DNA from: Rhodococcus opacus B4
GTDB lineage: Bacteria > Actinomycetota > Actinomycetes > Mycobacteriales > Mycobacteriaceae
Length of the DNA stretch: 64,000 nucleotides
Assembly: GCF_000010805.1 (NCBI RefSeq)
Contig: NC_012522.1
Location: forward strand, 6,758,001 to 6,822,000
Direction: 5' to 3'
Under the pieces are notes generated by a model. The model ran no database searches and was not told the origin of the DNA. It worked only from the letters and a program-made list of their open reading frames with translations. The position numbers and the translations under genes were made by a program. This document shows positions 1 through 13,495 of the stretch, piece after piece (the first letter of the stretch is position 1; the number at the start of each line of letters is the position of its first letter).

Positions 1-3000
1 GTCGTGGTCGGCGGCGACACCTGCACGCCGGAACTCGTGGCCCGGTGGGCTCCCGGCCGTGAGATGCGCAACGCGTACGGTCCCACCGAGACCACGGTGA
101 TCGTCACCATCACCGAACCGATGGTGGCCGGTGAACGCGTCACGATCGGTTCGCCGCTGCGGGGCGTCGAATCCCTCATCCTCGATTCGCGGTTGCGGCC
201 GGTGCCTGAGGGAGTGCCCGGGGAGCTGTACATCTGCGGTCCCTCGGTGACCCGCGGCTACCACAACCGTCCGTCCGTCACGGCGGAACGGTTCGTGGCC
301 AACCCGTTCGGCGAGCCCGGCGCCCGCATGTACCGCACCGGCGACGTCGTGCGCTGGGCGGACGGACACCGGGTGGAATACGTCGGCCGGTCCGACTTCC
401 AGGTGAAGGTCCGCGGGTTCCGCGTCGAACTCGGTGAGATCGACGCCGCCCTGACCGCGCAGCCCGACATCGAGTTCGCGGTGACCGTGGGTCGCGAGAA
501 TCCCGCCGGACTGACGACCCTCGTGTCGTACGTCCTGCCCGCCGACGGCGCGACGGTCGAACCGGAATCGCTGAAGTCGGTTGTCGGCGAGACGCTCCCG
601 CCGTACATGGTGCCGTCCGTCGTGATCGTCCTCGACGAGATCCCGCTGACCGGCATCGGCAAGCTGGACCGGGCGCGCCTGCCCGAGCCCGAGTTCGTGT
701 CCGCGGGCGCGGAGTTCCGTGCCCCGGCGACACCCGCCGAAGAGACGGTCGCAGGAATCTTCGCGGACGTGCTCGGACTCGAGCAGGTCAGCGTCGACGA
801 CAGCTTCTTCGACCTCGGCGGAAACTCGCTGAGCGCCACCCGGGTCGTGTCGCGGGCCGGGCAGGTCTTCGGCCTTCGCATCGGTGTGCGGGAACTGTTC
901 GAGGCTCCGACGGTCGCGGGCCTTGCCGCCCGCATCGCCACCCCGGACGAGAACGTCCGGCCGCGGCCCGCCCTCGCTCCGCGGGAGAGGTCTGCCTTCG
1001 TCCCGTTGTCGCTGGCGCAGTCCCGGATGTGGTTCATCAACCGGTTCGACCCGGACTCGCCCGCCTACAACATTCCGCTGGCGGTCCGGTTGACCGGCGC
1101 GCTGGATGTCGACGCGTTGCAGTCCGCGGTGTTCGACGTGCTGGGGCGGCACGAGTCGCTGCGCACGATCTACCCGGATTCGGCCGACGGCCCGCACCAG
1201 GTCGTCCTCCCCACCGCACAGGTGCCGATCGACGTCGCACCCGTTCCGGTCACCGAGGCCGAACTGCGCAAGCAGTTGACGGAGATGGTGGCCACCGGAT
1301 TCGACGTGACCGCCGACATCCCGCCGATGCGGGTGCGACTGTTCGAGGTCGGCCCGCAGGACTACGTGCTGGCTCTCGTCGTGCACCACGTGTCGACCGA
1401 CGGCGAATCCACCGCGCCCTTCGTGCGCGACGTCATGGTGGCGTACGCGTCCCGGGCGGCGGGCCGTGAACCCGGCTTCGCTCCGCTTCCGGTGCAGTAC
1501 GCGGACTACGCGATCTGGCAGCGGGAACTTCTCGGTAGCGAGGACGACCCGGACAGCCTGATCGCCGCCCAGCTGGGCTTCTGGACGAAGACCCTCGCAG
1601 GTGTGCCCGACCTCCTGGAGCTGCCGGTGGACCGGCCGCGCCCGCCCGTGCAGTCACTGCGTGGGTCGCGGATCGATTTCACCGTCGACGCCGAGGTGCA
1701 CCGCGGTCTGGCCGCATTGGCCCGCAGGCACAACGCCAGCGTGTTCATGGCCGTGCACGCCGCGTTCGCGGTGCTGCTCAGCCGGCTGTCCGGCACCGAG
1801 GACATCGCGGTGGGCACCCCGATCGCGGGCCGCGGCGAACGCGAACTCGACGACGTGGTCGGCATGTTCGTCAACACGCTCGCACTGCGCGTGCAGGTCG
1901 ACGGGCGGCAGACGTTCGACGAGATCCTCGATCGTGCCCGCGAGGCCGACCTCGAGGCGTTCTCGCACGCCGACGTCCCGTTCGAGCGCCTCGTCGAGGT
2001 CCTGAACCCGGCACGCTCGATGGCCCATCACCCGATCTTCCAGGTGGGCTACTCGTTCCAGAACACGACGAAGGCCGAGCTGGAACTGCCCGACCTCACC
2101 GTCACCCCGCTCGACGTCGAGGGCGACACGGCGCAGTTCGACCTGCATCTGATCCTGGGGGACAGCCCCGAGGGTGAGCAGATGTCGGGTGTGTTCACGT
2201 TCGCCACCGACCTGTTCGACGCCGCCACCGTCCAGCGTTTCGCGGACATGTTCCGCCGTGTGCTGGCCGCCGCGGTCGATTCGCCGCGGACCGCGGTCGG
2301 CGACCTGCCGCTTGCCGGCAGCGACGAGCGCGCACTCGTGGTGTCCGGATGGAACGACACCGCGCAGCCACTGCCGGAGACGACGCTGGCGGACATGTTC
2401 GCGGCTGCCGCCGCGGAGAACCCGGACGTCACCGCGCTCGTGTCCGACGGCGAATCGCTCACGTACGCCGAGTTCTCGGCGCGGGTGAACCAGTTGGCCC
2501 GGCATCTCGTAGGCCGCGGTGTCGGCCCCGAAACCGTGGTCGGCCTGGCCATTCCGCGTTCGGTGGAACTGCTCGTCGGCATGTACGCGATCACCGCGGC
2601 AGGCGGCGCGTACCTGCCGATCGACCCGGACCATCCGGCCGAGCGCACCGCGTACGTGCTGGAGAGCGCGCAACCCGTCTGCGTCCTCACGACCCGCGAC
2701 GTGGCCGGGGGACTGCCCGGTGACGTCGACTACCTCTTCCTCGACGAACTGGATCTCGGCGGAATCGACCCGGCTCCGCTGGCCGACTCGGAGCGGATCG
2801 CACCGCTGCGGCCGCAGAACGCCGCGTATGTGATCTACACGTCCGGCTCGACCGGACGGCCGAAGGGCGTGGCGATCGCGCACGGTGCGATCGCGAACCA
2901 GTTGCGCTGGAAGCAGGCGGAATACCCGCTCACCGCCGACGACTCGGTGCTGCTCAAGACGGCGGCCACGTTCGACCTGTCGGTGTGGGAGTTCTGGTGG

Positions 3001-6000
3001 GCGCTGACCGCGGGTGCGCGGCTCGTCGTCGCCACCCCGGACGGCCACCGCGACCCGTCGTACCTCGCCGGACTCGTTGCGGAGCAGCAGGTCTCGACGG
3101 TGCACTTCGTGCCCTCGCTGCTGTCCGCGTTCGTCGCGGTGGCGGAGCCGGCCCAGCTGGTGTCGTTGCGGCGGGTGCTGTGCATCGGTGAGGCCCTGCC
3201 CGCCGACACGGTGCTCCGATTCCGCGACATCTGCGACGCCGAGATCTTCAACCTGTACGGCCCCACCGAGGCCGCCGTCAGCGTCACCCACTACCGGTGC
3301 CGCGACGAACGCGACGGTTCGGTCCCGATCGGCAGGCCCGAATGGAACACGCAGACCTACGTTCTCGATTCGCGTCTGCACCCCGTTCCCGCCGGCGTCA
3401 CAGGTGAGCTCTATCTCGCGGGCGAGCAGTTGGCGCGTGGGTACTTCGGGCGCCACGACCTCACCGCGGAACGTTTCGTCGCCAGCCCGTTCGGTGTGGC
3501 CGGGGCCCGGATGTACCGCACCGGCGACCTGGTGCGGTGGAACCGCGACGGCGACCTCGACTACGTCGGCCGCAGCGACTTCCAGGTCAAGGTCCGCGGT
3601 TTCCGCATCGAACTCGGCGAGATCGAGCGTGCCCTCGTGGCGCACCCGGCGGTGGCGCAGGCCGTCGTCGTGGTGCACCACGACCGGCACACCGGCGACC
3701 GGCTCGTCGGTTATGTCGTGCCGGAACCGGGCGATTCCGTCGACGATGCCGACGTCCTCGCGTTCGCGGGTAAGTCGGTACCCGGCTACATGGTGCCGTC
3801 CGCGCTGATCGCGCTCGACGAGTTGCCGTTGAACATCAACGGCAAGCTCGATCGCAAGGCGCTTCCCGAGCCCGAGTTCGGCGGCGCCGCGGACCATTAC
3901 CGTGCTCCTCGGACCCCGGTGGAGGAGATCGTGGCGGGTGTCTTCGCGGACGTCCTCGGTCACGAGCGGGTCAGCGCCGACACGAGCTTCTTCGACCTCG
4001 GCGGCAACTCCCTCGTCGCGACCCGCGTGGTCGCCCGGATCAACGCGGCCCTCGACACGTCGATCGGGGTGCGCGAGCTGTTCGAGGCGCCGACGGTGAT
4101 CGCGTTGTCGGCCCGCGCCGAGCAGTCCGATTCGGCGGGCGCGAACCGGCCGGCACTCGTGCCGCAGCCGCGTCCCACCCGGATTCCGCTGTCCCCGGCG
4201 CAGTCCCGCATGTGGTTCATCAACCAGTTCGACACCGCGTCGGCGGCCTACAACATCCCGCTGGCGATCCGGCTGACCGGTCGTCTCGACGTCGCCGCGC
4301 TGGGGCAGGCGCTCGGCGACGTCGTCGAGCGGCACGAGACGCTGCGCACGACCTACCCGGACACCGGTGACGGACCGGGCCAGGTCGTGCTGCCTGCCCG
4401 GAGCGTCCGTGCACTGGACGTCGAGGACGTGGCCGACGAGTCTGCGCTGCGCGAACGCGTGATCTCCCTCGTCACCGCCGGATTCGACGTCGCGCAGGCC
4501 GTTCCGGTCCGCGCCCGCCTCCTGCGCATCGACGCCGAACAGCACGTGCTGGTCATTGTCGTCCACCACATCTCGTCCGACGGTGCCTCGACGGCGCCGC
4601 TGGCACGCGACGTGGTGATCGCCTACAGCGCCCGCGCCGCAGGCTCGGAACCCGCCTGGGCTCCGCTCGACGTCCAGTACGCGGACTTCTCGCTGTGGCA
4701 GCACGAGCTGCTCGGTGACGAGAACGCCCCGGATTCGCTGGCCACCAAGCAGATCGACTACTGGCGGACCACGCTGAGCGGTCTGCCGGACGTGCTGCCG
4801 TTGCCGACGGACCGGCCGCGACCGCCCGCACAGTCGATGCGCGGCGCCAATTTCGACTTCGAGATCGACGCGGAACTCCGCGACCGGCTCGGGGCGCTGG
4901 CCCGCGAACACAACGCGTCGCTGTTCATGGTTGCGCACGCGGCGCTGTCGGTGCTGCTCGCGCGGCTGAGCGCCACGGACGACATCGCGGTGGGCACCGC
5001 GATCGAGGGCCGCGGCGAGGCCGCACTCGACGACCTGGTCGGCATGTTCGTCAACACGCTGGTGTTGCGCGCGCACGTCGACGTCGAATCCACGTTCGCC
5101 GACCTCCTCGCACAGGTGCGTCAGCACGACCTCGGCGCGTTCACCCACACCGACGTGCCGTTCGAGCGGCTCGTCGAGATCCTGCAACCGGAACGCTCGA
5201 CCGCGTTCTCGCCGCTGTTCCAGGTGGCTCTCGCGTTCCAGAACATCGAGCAGGCGCACCTCGAACTGCCGGGACTGACGGTCGAGGGGCTCGACGGCGG
5301 CATCAACGCCGCGAAGTTCGATCTGCAGCTCACGCTCGCCGACGCGGCAGGCGTGGACGGGGACGCACCGATGCGCGGCGTGTTCACCTACGCGACGGAT
5401 CTGTTCGACGAGCGCACCATCGCGTCGTTCGCGTTCCGATTCCAGCGCATCCTCGAGGCGATCACCACCGACGCGTCCGTGCTGATCGGCGACATCGACG
5501 TCCTCAGCGAGAACGAGCACGCCGTGCTCGCACCGGTGCGCGGCGCGGACACCGCCGCCCCGGAGATGCTGCCCCGCATCCTCGGCGCTGCTGCGGCGGT
5601 GAACCCGGACGCCGTCGCAGTGGTGTGCGGCGACGAGCAGGTCACCTACCGCGAACTCGACGAGCGCTCGAACCGTCTCGCCCGCGTTCTCATCGGCAGG
5701 GGTATCGGGGCCGACGACTTCGTGGCGCTCGCGCTGACCCGCTCCGTCGAATCGATCCTGTCCATCTGGGCGGTCGCGAAGACCGGGGCGGCGTTCGTCC
5801 CGGTCGATCCGAGCTACCCGTTCGACCGGATCATGCACATGGTCACGGACTCCCGCGTGGAAATCGGTCTTACCACCGGCGCCCACGTCGGCGAACTCCC
5901 GGACACCGTGCGCTGGCTCGTGCTCGGTGGCGACGAGATGGACGACGCGTGCGCGTCCGTGTCGAACGACGCCGTCACCGACGCGGATCGCATCCGTCCG

Positions 6001-9000
6001 ACCCGGGTCGACGACGCGGCGTACGTGATCTACACGTCGGGATCGACGGGTCTGCCCAAGGGCGTCGTCGTCACCCACACGGGCCTGGCGAACGTCACGA
6101 CCGAGCAGGTCGAGCGCCTCCGGCTCACCCCGCAGTCGCGGGTGCTGCACTTCGCCTCGCCCAGCTTCGATGCATCGGTCTTCGAGTTGCTGCATGCCGT
6201 GGCCGCCGCGTCGACGATGGTCATCGCGTCCGGTGTCGTCTACGGCGGCGACGAACTGGCGCGGTTGCTGAAGAAGCAGAAGGTCACGCACGCGTTCATC
6301 ACACCCGCCGCGCTCACCACGGTGGACCCAGCCGGGTTGGAACGCGTCGAGGTGCTGTCGGTGGCCGGCGAGGCCTGCCCGCCGGAGCTCATGCAGAAGT
6401 GGGCACCGGGCCGGCGCATGTTCAACCTGTACGGCCCGTCCGAGGCGACGATCTGGAGCACGTCGAGCAACCCGATGCGGGCGGATCGGCCCGTCACCAT
6501 CGGCGGTCCCACCCGGGGCGTCGACGTGGTCGTTCTCGACTCCCGGCTCACGCCTGTCCCGGTGGGTGTCGCGGGTGAGCTGTACGTCGCGGGTCCGAGC
6601 GTGGCCCGCGGCTACCACAACCGGTTCGCCCTGACGGCGGAGCGGTTCGTCGCCAACCCGTTCGGCGGTCCCGGTGAGCGGCTCTACCGCACCGGCGACG
6701 TCGTCCGCTGGGTGCACGACGACGAGACGGGCGACCTCGTCCTCGACTACGTCGGCCGTTCCGACTTCCAGGTGAAGGTCCGCGGATTCCGCATCGAACT
6801 CGGTGAGATCGACGCCGAACTCGGCAGGCACCCGAGCGTCGACTTCGCGGTCACACTCGGCCATCACCGTGAGCAGACCGGGCAGACCGTGCTCGTGTCG
6901 TACGTGATGCCCGCAGCGGGCGCGTCGATCGACGTCGCCGAGCTGTCGGCATTCGTCTCCGAGACCCTGCCCGGGTACATGGTGCCGTCGTCGATCATGG
7001 CCATCGACTCGGTTCCGCTGACACCCGCGGGCAAGCTCGACCGCAAGGCGCTACCCGAGCCGCAGTTCGTGTCCGTCGCCAGTGAGTACACCGCGCCGTC
7101 GACGCCGATGGAGAAGGCCATCGCCGACGTCTTCGCGCAGGTTCTCGGCGTCGACCGGGTGGGCGTCGACGACTCGTTCTTCGCTCTGGGCGGCGACAGC
7201 ATCGTGTCCATCCAGCTGACGACCCGGGCGAAGAACGCCGGAGTGCTGTTCACCGCGCGAGACGTCTTCGAACGCAAGACCGTGGCGGCGCTGGCCGACG
7301 TGGCCGCCTGGGCCACCGAGGTCGACTCGGTGAAGCTCGAGGAGTTGCCGGGCGGCGGCGTCGGAACGATGCCGCTCACCCCGATCGCGCACTGGCTGGT
7401 GGAGACGGCCGGGACCTTCGAGAAGTTCTCGCAGGCCGTTCTGCTGACCACTCCGCCCGCCGTCACGCGAGATCAGCTGGCGGACACGGTGGACGCGATC
7501 CTGGCGCGCCACGATATCCTCCGCTCCCGGCTCACACGGGTCGGGGACGACTGGTCGTTCGAATCGCTGTCCGTTCGACGCGCGTTCGACGCGGACGAGC
7601 TGATCGAGCAGATCGAGTTCACCGACAAGCCGGGCACCGACGAGTTCGAGCGGCTGGCCCGTGCGGCTCTCGATCGTGCCGCGGACCGGCTCGATCCGGC
7701 GGCGGGCCGGATGACGCAGTTCGTGTGGTTCGCTCCCGCGGAGTCGTTGCCGGGCCAGAGCGGGCGCCTGCTCGTGCTCGCGCACCACCTCGTCGTCGAC
7801 GGGGTGTCCTGGCGAGTGCTGTTGCCGGACTTCGCGACCGCGGGTTCGCAGATCATGGCGGGAGCGCCTGCGCAGCTCGAACCGGTCGGATCCTCCGTCC
7901 GGGCGTGGGCGCACGGACTCGCGGAGGAGGCGAAGTCCCCGCACCGCGTGGCGGAACTCGACTTCTGGCGCGGGATGCTCGCGGGAACAGATCCGCTGAT
8001 CGGACGGCGCGCGTTCGATCCGGAACGCGACGTGATCGCCCGCACCGACCGACTGAGCATGACGTTCTCGACGCAGGTGACGCAGGCGCTGCTGACCACG
8101 ATCCCGCAGTCCGTGAACGGCGGCGTCAACGACGGCCTGCTCGCGGCGCTCGCTCTCGCGGTGTCGCGCTGGCGCGAACTCCGCGGCGGGACGACGGATC
8201 GTTCGGTGCTGATCAACCTGGAGGGACACGGCCGGGAAGAGTCGACCGTTCCCGGTGCCGACCTCGCCCGCACGGTGGGCTGGTTCACGAGCCTGTACCC
8301 GGTGCGACTGGACGTCTCGCGGGCCGATCTCGCCGACGCGTTCGACGGCGGCGCCTCGGCAGGCTCTGCGTTGAAGGCAGTCAAGGAACAGTTGCTGGCC
8401 GTGCCCGACAAGGGCATCGGCTACGGCCTGCTGCGCTACCTCAACGACGAGACGGCTCCGGCTCTGGCGTCGCTGCCGACTCCGCAGATCGGGTTCAACT
8501 ACCTCGGCCGGGCGGGTTCGGTGGATCTGCCCGCCGAGATCCGGGACCTCGGCTGGATTCCGGACAGCGACTCGGGTGAGTTCGGCGGCGCCATGGACGA
8601 CGAGATGGTGGCGCCTGCGGTGCTCAGCATCAACGCGGTGACGTCCGAGACGGCCTCCGGCCCCCAGATCGAGGCCAAGATCGCGTTCGCCACCGAGATT
8701 CTCGACGAGGCGGACGTGTGGGAGTTCGCGGAGCTGTGGCACGCCGCGGCGACCGCGCTCGCCGAGCACGCGTCCGGGCCGGACAGCGGCGGTCTCACGC
8801 CGTCCGACGTCCCCCTCGTGACCGTGACGCAGGACGACCTCGAGACGCTCGAACGGCGTTACCCCGCCGCCACCGACGTGTGGCCGCTCGCTCCGCTGCA
8901 GTCCGGAATGTTCTTCCATTCCGTTCTCGCCGAGGACGCGGTGGACGTCTACACCGCTCAGGTGGTGCTCGACTTCCGGGGCGTCGTCGACACCGGCCGC

Positions 9001-12000
9001 CTCCGCGGCGCGGCGGAGGCGTTGATCGCCCGGCACGCGAACCTGCGCACCGCGTTCGTCCCCGACGATTCGGGGACCGCGGTCCAGGTGGTCGTCGATC
9101 GCGTCGAACTGCCGTGGGAAGAGCTCGACCTGTCGGCGCTGTCCGAGGCCGACCGCGAGGAGCGGATCAGTTCCGTTCTGAGCGAACACCGTTCGGCGCG
9201 GTTCGACATGGGGCGTCCGCCTCTCATGCGGTTCCTGCTGATCCGCACGGGGGAGAGCAGCTACCGGTTCTCCATCAGCAACCACCACATCCTGCTCGAC
9301 GGATGGTCGATGCCGCTGCTGATGAAGGATCTGCTGGTGCTGTACGCGACCCGCGGGGACGGCTCGGTGCTGCCGCGTGTCCGTGGATACCGTGACTTCC
9401 TCACGTGGCTGTCCGAACGCGACGCCAACGCCTCGCGCAGCGCCTGGGCGCACGCTCTGGCCGGGCTGGACGGGCCGACCGTCCTGGCCCCGGCCCCGGG
9501 CGGCGAGGGCCGACCCGAGCCCGCCGAGTTCGCACTGCATCTCGGCGAGGTGGTGAGCGAGAACCTGGCGCGCATCGCGCGGGATCGCGGCCTGACGATG
9601 AACACCATCGTCCAGGCGGCGTGGGGTCTGCTGCTGGCCCGGATGACCGCGTCCGACGACGTCGTCTTCGGCGCCACCGTGTCGGGTCGCCCCCCGGAGG
9701 TCGCGGGCATCGAGTCGATGGTGGGTCTGTTCATCAACACCATCCCGATCCGGGTGCGTGTCGACCCCCGCGAGTCGATCCTCGGGTTGCTCGAACGACT
9801 GCAGGCGGAACAGTCCGCTCTGTTCGACCACCACCACATCGGTCTCCCCGAGATCCAGCAGATCGCAGGAATCGGCGGGCTGTTCGACACGTTGACGGTG
9901 TTCGAGTCGTACCCCGTGGACCGGGCCGGGCTCACCGAGGACAGCGACATCGACGGCCTCCGGGTCGCCGGCGTGCAGATCAGCGACGCCTCGCACTACC
10001 CGCTGAGCCTGCTGGCGCAGTCGGACAGCGAACTGCAGTTGGTCCTGAAGTACCTTCCGGACGTGTTCGGCGCCGAGACCGTCGAACGTCTCGGGTCCCG
10101 GCTGAACCGGATCCTGCAGACCATCGCGGCCGGAAGCTCCACTCTGGTGGGCGATCTGGACCTGCTCGCGCCGGACGAGCGCGACCTCGTGCTGTCCGGA
10201 TGGAACGATTCCAGCCGCGATGTCGCGGAAGAATCCGTGGTGTCGATGTTCGGTGCCCAGGTTGCGCGCACACCCGACAGGACCGCCGTGGTGGCGGACC
10301 ACGTGCGACTCACCTACGCCGAGTTCGACGCACGGGTCAACCGCCTGGCGCGGCACCTGATCGCGATGGGTGTGGGACCGGACACCGTGGTGGGTATCGC
10401 GATGCGGCGCTCACTCGACATGCTGACCAGCCTCTACGCCGTCCACGCGGCGGGCGGCGCGTACGTGCCGATCGACCCCGAGCACCCCGCCGACCGGACG
10501 TCGTACGTGGTGGACAGCGCCACGCCGACCTGCGTGCTGAGTTCGGCCGACGACATCGCGAACCTGGACGTGGACGTGCCGGTGTACCTGGTCGAGGACT
10601 TCGACCTGTCCGGGTACGGCGACGGTCCGGTCGAGGACACCGAGCGGCTCGGCGAGCTGCGCCCGCACAACCTGGCGTACGCGCTGTACACGTCGGGTTC
10701 GACGGGACGTCCGAAGGGTGTGGCGATTCCGCACTCCGCGCTGGCCAACCAGCTGGCGTGGATGCGCGACGTCTACGGCATCGACGCGCAGGACGTGGTG
10801 CTGCAGAAGACGCCGTTCACGTTCGACGCCTCCGTGTGGGAGCTGTTCCTGCCGCTGGTGGTCGGCGGCACCCTCGTGATCGCCTCACCGGACGGTCATC
10901 GCGATCCCGAGTACATGGCCGCGACGGTCGACACGGAATCGGTGACGGTGATCCAGTTCGTCCCGTCCGTGCTCACCATGTTCCTCGACGCCGTGACCGC
11001 CGACGGGTGCGGTTCGCTGCGGCTCGTGTTCGCGGGTGGTGAGCCGTTGCCGCAGTCGGCTGCCGAGAGGGTCGCGGGTCTCGGCTCGGCGGAGCTGGTG
11101 AACCTGTACGGCCCGACCGAGGTGACCATCAACTCGACGGCCCACGTGGTGGAGTTGTCGGGGACGGCGACGATCGCACCGATCGGTTCGCCGGCCTGGA
11201 ACACGCGGGCCTACGTGCTCGACGCCCACCTGAACCCGGCGCCGATCGGCGTGCCCGGCGAGCTGTACCTCGACGGCGCGCAACTCGCTCGCGGCTACGT
11301 CAACAGTGCCGCGCTGAGCGCGGAACGATTCGTCGCGAACCCGTTCGGCGATCCGGGTGTGCGGATGTACCGCACCGGTGACCTCGTCCGGTGGAACGAG
11401 GGCGGTGTCCTCGAGTTCGTGGGCCGCACCGACTTCCAGGTGAAGGTGCGCGGACTGCGTATCGAGCTCGGCGAGGTCGAGGAGGCCTTCGTCCGGCACG
11501 GGGACGTGGCGCAGGCAGCCGTGATCGTGCACAACAGCGAGGTGGGGGCACGGCTCGTCGCCTACGTCGTGCCGAGGCCCGACTCCGCCATCGACCAGGC
11601 GGCGCTGAACGCGTTCGTCGCGGAATCGTTGCCCGAGTACATGATCCCGGATTCCGTGATGGTTCTCGCCGAACTTCCGCTGGGCACCAGCGGCAAGCTC
11701 GACCGGCGCGCGCTTCCGGTGCCGGACTTCGCGTCGGCGGCCGAGTTCCGCCCGCCGCGCACCGACACCGAACGGGCGCTCGCGTCCGTGTTCGGGGAGC
11801 TGCTCGGCCGGGAGAGCATCGGAATCGACGACTCGTTCTTCGAACTCGGCGGCGACAGCATCGTGTCCATCCAGTTGGTGGCGCGGGCGCGTGCGGCCGG
11901 TATCCACTTCACCGCGCGAGATGTGTTCGAGCGGCGAACCGTTGCCGAACTGGCAGCAGTGGCCGATTCGGGCGAGTCCGCCGCGGCGGCACTGGCCGAG

Positions 12001-13443
12001 TACGACGGTGGCGGCGTCGGAACCGTGCCGCTCACCCCGGTCGCCCGCAAGATGGTCGAGCGCGGTGGCGACTTCGATCGATTCGTCATGCCCTTGTTGC
12101 TGACCCTGCCCGCCGGGATCGACCGCGAGCAGGTGCTCGCGACGATCAGCGCGGTGGTCGACCAGCACGACGTGCTGCGGTCGACGCTGGTCACGGGCGG
12201 TGCCGAGGACGCACTCGAGATCGCACCCGCGGGCAGCGTCGATCTCGACGCCACCGTGCAGCGGGTGGAGATCGCGGCCGGCGCGGAGCCCGGTTCGCCG
12301 GAGTTCGACGCGGTGGCGGGTGCGGCCTTCGACGCAGCGCTGGATCGCCTCGATCCGCGCACCGGGTCGATGCTCCAGTTCGTGTGGTTCGACCCGGCCG
12401 AGGCGGATCGGCGGGGACGGCTCCTCGTCGTGCCGCACCACCTCGTCATCGACTCCGTGTCGTGGCGGATCCTGGTGCCGGACTTCGCGACCGCGGGCGC
12501 CCAGATCGCCGCGGGCACGACGCCGTCACTCGAGCCGGTCGGAACCTCGCTGCGGCGATGGACCGACGGTCTGCTCGAGGCGGCAGCGACACCGGAGCGG
12601 GTGGCCGAACTCGCGGTGTGGGAACGGATGCTGACCGGACCGGACCCGCTGCTCGGCTCGCGTGAGCTGGACCTGAGCGCCGACCTGGTCAGCACGCTGG
12701 AACGGGCACGGGTGGACGTGCCCGCACCGGTCACCGAGGCGCTGCTCGACGGCACCCCGGGTGCCCTCGACGGTGAGATCGGCGACGTCCTCGCGGCGGC
12801 CCTCGCGCTCGCGGTGGCGTCGTGGCGTCGTGACCGCGGAGTCGAGGCGTCGTCGACGGTGGTCACGCTCGAGGGTCACGGACGTGAAGAGTCCGCGGTG
12901 CCGGGTGCGGATCTGTCACGGACCGTCGGCTGGTTCACCACTATGTACCCGGCCCGTCTCGATCTGACCGGGATCGACATCGCGGATGCGATGAGCGGCG
13001 GCGCGGGCGCGGCGGACGCGGTGCGCGCGGTGCGGGATCAGCTCAGCGCGATCCCGGACCGGGGAATCGGGTACGGGCTGCTGCGGTACCTCAACCCCGA
13101 CACGCCGGCGGTGATGAGGAAGTGGTCGGAACCGCAGATCGTGTTCAACTACATCGGACGCGTCAGCGCCGCCGAGGTTCCCGAGGCGGTCCGCGGACTC
13201 GACTGGCTGCCCGACTTCGAGTCACCCGTCACGGGCGGGTTCGAAAAGAGCGCGATGCCCGCCCAGGCCGTTCTCGACATCCAGTCGGTGATCTCGGAAA
13301 CCACTGAGGGCCTGCAGCTGTCGGCGTTCATGTCGTTCCCTCCCGGCATCCTCTCGGCGCCGGACGTGGACCGGTTCGGGGAGTTCTGGGTGGCGGCGCT
13401 CACCGCGCTCGTGGCGCAAGCGGAGGAGCGGTCGGGGCGCTGA
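1..13443 (+). CDS. Non-ribosomal peptide synthetase, 3' part (5' end outside window)
   Basis: Large multimodular NRPS, open from base 1 and so truncated on the left; about 4480 residues are visible. Domains by position: C-terminal part of A1 (1-690); T1 with LGGNS serine at 826; C1 (985-2290, HHVSTDG at 1384); A2 (2390-3880); T2 (serine 4009); C2 (4170-5480, HHISSDG at 4564); A3 (5570-7070); T3 (LGGDS, serine 7198); E1 (7360-8800, HHLVVDG at 7783); C3 (8860-10180, HHILLDGWS at 9283, accepts a D-residue donor); A4 (10230-11730); T4 (serine 11857); E2 (12010-13430). Selectivity residues read by eye against GrsA numbering: A2 D-L-W-H-L-I-L-V-S (partly serine-like), A3 D-A-F-I-S-A-L-I-W (no match known to me), A4 D-A-W-Q-F-G-L-I-N (one change from a remembered glutamine code). 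The two E domains predict D-residues from modules 3 and 4. There is no thioesterase or reductase, so release or extension must occur in trans. Product unknown. Confidence 0.95.
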   Translation, partial: VVVGGDTCTPELVARWAPGREMRNAYGPTETTVIVTITEPMVAGERVTIGSPLRGVESLILDSRLRPVPEGVPGELYICGPSVTRGYHNRPSVTAERFVANPFGEPGARMYRTGDVVRWADGHRVEYVGRSDFQVKVRGFRVELGEIDAALTAQPDIEFAVTVGRENPAGLTTLVSYVLPADGATVEPESLKSVVGETLPPYMVPSVVIVLDEIPLTGIGKLDRARLPEPEFVSAGAEFRAPATPAEETVAGIFADVLGLEQVSVDDSFFDLGGNSLSATRVVSRAGQVFGLRIGVRELFEAPTVAGLAARIATPDENVRPRPALAPRERSAFVPLSLAQSRMWFINRFDPDSPAYNIPLAVRLTGALDVDALQSAVFDVLGRHESLRTIYPDSADGPHQVVLPTAQVPIDVAPVPVTEAELRKQLTEMVATGFDVTADIPPMRVRLFEVGPQDYVLALVVHHVSTDGESTAPFVRDVMVAYASRAAGREPGFAPLPVQYADYAIWQRELLGSEDDPDSLIAAQLGFWTKTLAGVPDLLELPVDRPRPPVQSLRGSRIDFTVDAEVHRGLAALARRHNASVFMAVHAAFAVLLSRLSGTEDIAVGTPIAGRGERELDDVVGMFVNTLALRVQVDGRQTFDEILDRAREADLEAFSHADVPFERLVEVLNPARSMAHHPIFQVGYSFQNTTKAELELPDLTVTPLDVEGDTAQFDLHLILGDSPEGEQMSGVFTFATDLFDAATVQRFADMFRRVLAAAVDSPRTAVGDLPLAGSDERALVVSGWNDTAQPLPETTLADMFAAAAAENPDVTALVSDGESLTYAEFSARVNQLARHLVGRGVGPETVVGLAIPRSVELLVGMYAITAAGGAYLPIDPDHPAERTAYVLESAQPVCVLTTRDVAGGLPGDVDYLFLDELDLGGIDPAPLADSERIAPLRPQNAAYVIYTSGSTGRPKGVAIAHGAIANQLRWKQAEYPLTADDSVLLKTAATFDLSVWEFWWALTAGARLVVATPDGHRDPSYLAGLVAEQQVSTVHFVPSLLSAFVAVAEPAQLVSLRRVLCIGEALPADTVLRFRDICDAEIFNLYGPTEAAVSVTHYRCRDERDGSVPIGRPEWNTQTYVLDSRLHPVPAGVTGELYLAGEQLARGYFGRHDLTAERFVASPFGVAGARMYRTGDLVRWNRDGDLDYVGRSDFQVKVRGFRIELGEIERALVAHPAVAQAVVVVHHDRHTGDRLVGYVVPEPGDSVDDADVLAFAGKSVPGYMVPSALIALDELPLNINGKLDRKALPEPEFGGAADHYRAPRTPVEEIVAGVFADVLGHERVSADTSFFDLGGNSLVATRVVARINAALDTSIGVRELFEAPTVIALSARAEQSDSAGANRPALVPQPRPTRIPLSPAQSRMWFINQFDTASAAYNIPLAIRLTGRLDVAALGQALGDVVERHETLRTTYPDTGDGPGQVVLPARSVRALDVEDVADESALRERVISLVTAGFDVAQAVPVRARLLRIDAEQHVLVIVVHHISSDGASTAPLARDVVIAYSARAAGSEPAWAPLDVQYADFSLWQHELLGDENAPDSLATKQIDYWRTTLSGLPDVLPLPTDRPRPPAQSMRGANFDFEIDAELRDRLGALAREHNASLFMVAHAALSVLLARLSATDDIAVGTAIEGRGEAALDDLVGMFVNTLVLRAHVDVESTFADLLAQVRQHDLGAFTHTDVPFERLVEILQPERSTAFSPLFQVALAFQNIEQAHLELPGLTVEGLDGGINAAKFDLQLTLADAAGVDGDAPMRGVFTYATDLFDERTIASFAFRFQRILEAITTDASVLIGDIDVLSENEHAVLAPVRGADTAAPEMLPRILGAAAAVNPDAVAVVCGDEQVTYRELDERSNRLARVLIGRGIGADDFVALALTRSVESILSIWAVAKTGAAFVPVDPSYPFDRIMHMVTDSRVEIGLTTGAHVGELPDTVRWLVLGGDEMDDACASVSNDAVTDADRIRPTRVDDAAYVIYTSGSTGLPKGVVVTHTGLANVTTEQVERLRLTPQSRVLHFASPSFDASVFELLHAVAAASTMVIASGVVYGGDELARLLKKQKVTHAFITPAALTTVDPAGLERVEVLSVAGEACPPELMQKWAPGRRMFNLYGPSEATIWSTSSNPMRADRPVTIGGPTRGVDVVVLDSRLTPVPVGVAGELYVAGPSVARGYHNRFALTAERFVANPFGGPGERLYRTGDVVRWVHDDETGDLVLDYVGRSDFQVKVRGFRIELGEIDAELGRHPSVDFAVTLGHHREQTGQTVLVSYVMPAAGASIDVAELSAFVSETLPGYMVPSSIMAIDSVPLTPAGKLDRKALPEPQFVSVASEYTAPSTPMEKAIADVFAQVLGVDRVGVDDSFFALGGDSIVSIQLTTRAKNAGVLFTARDVFERKTVAALADVAAWATEVDSVKLEELPGGGVGTMPLTPIAHWLVETAGTFEKFSQAVLLTTPPAVTRDQLADTVDAILARHDILRSRLTRVGDDWSFESLSVRRAFDADELIEQIEFTDKPGTDEFERLARAALDRAADRLDPAAGRMTQFVWFAPAESLPGQSGRLLVLAHHLVVDGVSWRVLLPDFATAGSQIMAGAPAQLEPVGSSVRAWAHGLAEEAKSPHRVAELDFWRGMLAGTDPLIGRRAFDPERDVIARTDRLSMTFSTQVTQALLTTIPQSVNGGVNDGLLAALALAVSRWRELRGGTTDRSVLINLEGHGREESTVPGADLARTVGWFTSLYPVRLDVSRADLADAFDGGASAGSALKAVKEQLLAVPDKGIGYGLLRYLNDETAPALASLPTPQIGFNYLGRAGSVDLPAEIRDLGWIPDSDSGEFGGAMDDEMVAPAVLSINAVTSETASGPQIEAKIAFATEILDEADVWEFAELWHAAATALAEHASGPDSGGLTPSDVPLVTVTQDDLETLERRYPAATDVWPLAPLQSGMFFHSVLAEDAVDVYTAQVVLDFRGVVDTGRLRGAAEALIARHANLRTAFVPDDSGTAVQVVVDRVELPWEELDLSALSEADREERISSVLSEHRSARFDMGRPPLMRFLLIRTGESSYRFSISNHHILLDGWSMPLLMKDLLVLYATRGDGSVLPRVRGYRDFLTWLSERDANASRSAWAHALAGLDGPTVLAPAPGGEGRPEPAEFALHLGEVVSENLARIARDRGLTMNTIVQAAWGLLLARMTASDDVVFGATVSGRPPEVAGIESMVGLFINTIPIRVRVDPRESILGLLERLQAEQSALFDHHHIGLPEIQQIAGIGGLFDTLTVFESYPVDRAGLTEDSDIDGLRVAGVQISDASHYPLSLLAQSDSELQLVLKYLPDVFGAETVERLGSRLNRILQTIAAGSSTLVGDLDLLAPDERDLVLSGWNDSSRDVAEESVVSMFGAQVARTPDRTAVVADHVRLTYAEFDARVNRLARHLIAMGVGPDTVVGIAMRRSLDMLTSLYAVHAAGGAYVPIDPEHPADRTSYVVDSATPTCVLSSADDIANLDVDVPVYLVEDFDLSGYGDGPVEDTERLGELRPHNLAYALYTSGSTGRPKGVAIPHSALANQLAWMRDVYGIDAQDVVLQKTPFTFDASVWELFLPLVVGGTLVIASPDGHRDPEYMAATVDTESVTVIQFVPSVLTMFLDAVTADGCGSLRLVFAGGEPLPQSAAERVAGLGSAELVNLYGPTEVTINSTAHVVELSGTATIAPIGSPAWNTRAYVLDAHLNPAPIGVPGELYLDGAQLARGYVNSAALSAERFVANPFGDPGVRMYRTGDLVRWNEGGVLEFVGRTDFQVKVRGLRIELGEVEEAFVRHGDVAQAAVIVHNSEVGARLVAYVVPRPDSAIDQAALNAFVAESLPEYMIPDSVMVLAELPLGTSGKLDRRALPVPDFASAAEFRPPRTDTERALASVFGELLGRESIGIDDSFFELGGDSIVSIQLVARARAAGIHFTARDVFERRTVAELAAVADSGESAAAALAEYDGGGVGTVPLTPVARKMVERGGDFDRFVMPLLLTLPAGIDREQVLATISAVVDQHDVLRSTLVTGGAEDALEIAPAGSVDLDATVQRVEIAAGAEPGSPEFDAVAGAAFDAALDRLDPRTGSMLQFVWFDPAEADRRGRLLVVPHHLVIDSVSWRILVPDFATAGAQIAAGTTPSLEPVGTSLRRWTDGLLEAAATPERVAELAVWERMLTGPDPLLGSRELDLSADLVSTLERARVDVPAPVTEALLDGTPGALDGEIGDVLAAALALAVASWRRDRGVEASSTVVTLEGHGREESAVPGADLSRTVGWFTTMYPARLDLTGIDIADAMSGGAGAADAVRAVRDQLSAIPDRGIGYGLLRYLNPDTPAVMRKWSEPQIVFNYIGRVSAAEVPEAVRGLDWLPDFESPVTGGFEKSAMPAQAVLDIQSVISETTEGLQLSAFMSFPPGILSAPDVDRFGEFWVAALTALVAQAEERSGR

Positions 13444-13452
13444 CCTCCGAGC

Positions 13453-13491
13453 GACCGTGGTGGGGAGGCTCCGCGCCTTCCCACCACGGTC
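13453..13491. terminator. Bidirectional terminator-like hairpin between NRPS and sigma gene
   Basis: A perfect 12-bp inverted repeat, GACCGTGGTGGG (13453-13464) and CCCACCACGGTC (13480-13491), extends inward by five further pairs including one G-U, leaving a 5-nt loop. It sits between the NRPS stop (13441-13443) and the stop of the convergent sigma gene (13496-13498). It has no U-tract, as is common in actinobacteria. It probably terminates both genes. Confidence 0.8.
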
Positions 13492-13495
13492 GGCC

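Noticed and set aside
1654-6867. Very long open frame on the strand opposite the NRPS gene (about 1737 codons)
   Set aside because: It mirrors the codon bias of the NRPS in high-GC DNA, has Arg/His/Asp-rich nonsense composition, no domain similarity and no ribosome site.
7051-10356. Another long antisense open frame (about 1100 codons) inside the NRPS gene
   Set aside because: Same cause: high-GC third positions remove stops on the opposite strand; no recognisable protein.
9405-11042. Out-of-frame Arg-rich open frame within the NRPS
   Set aside because: Same-strand frame shift of the true gene; low-complexity Arg/Gly/Pro product.
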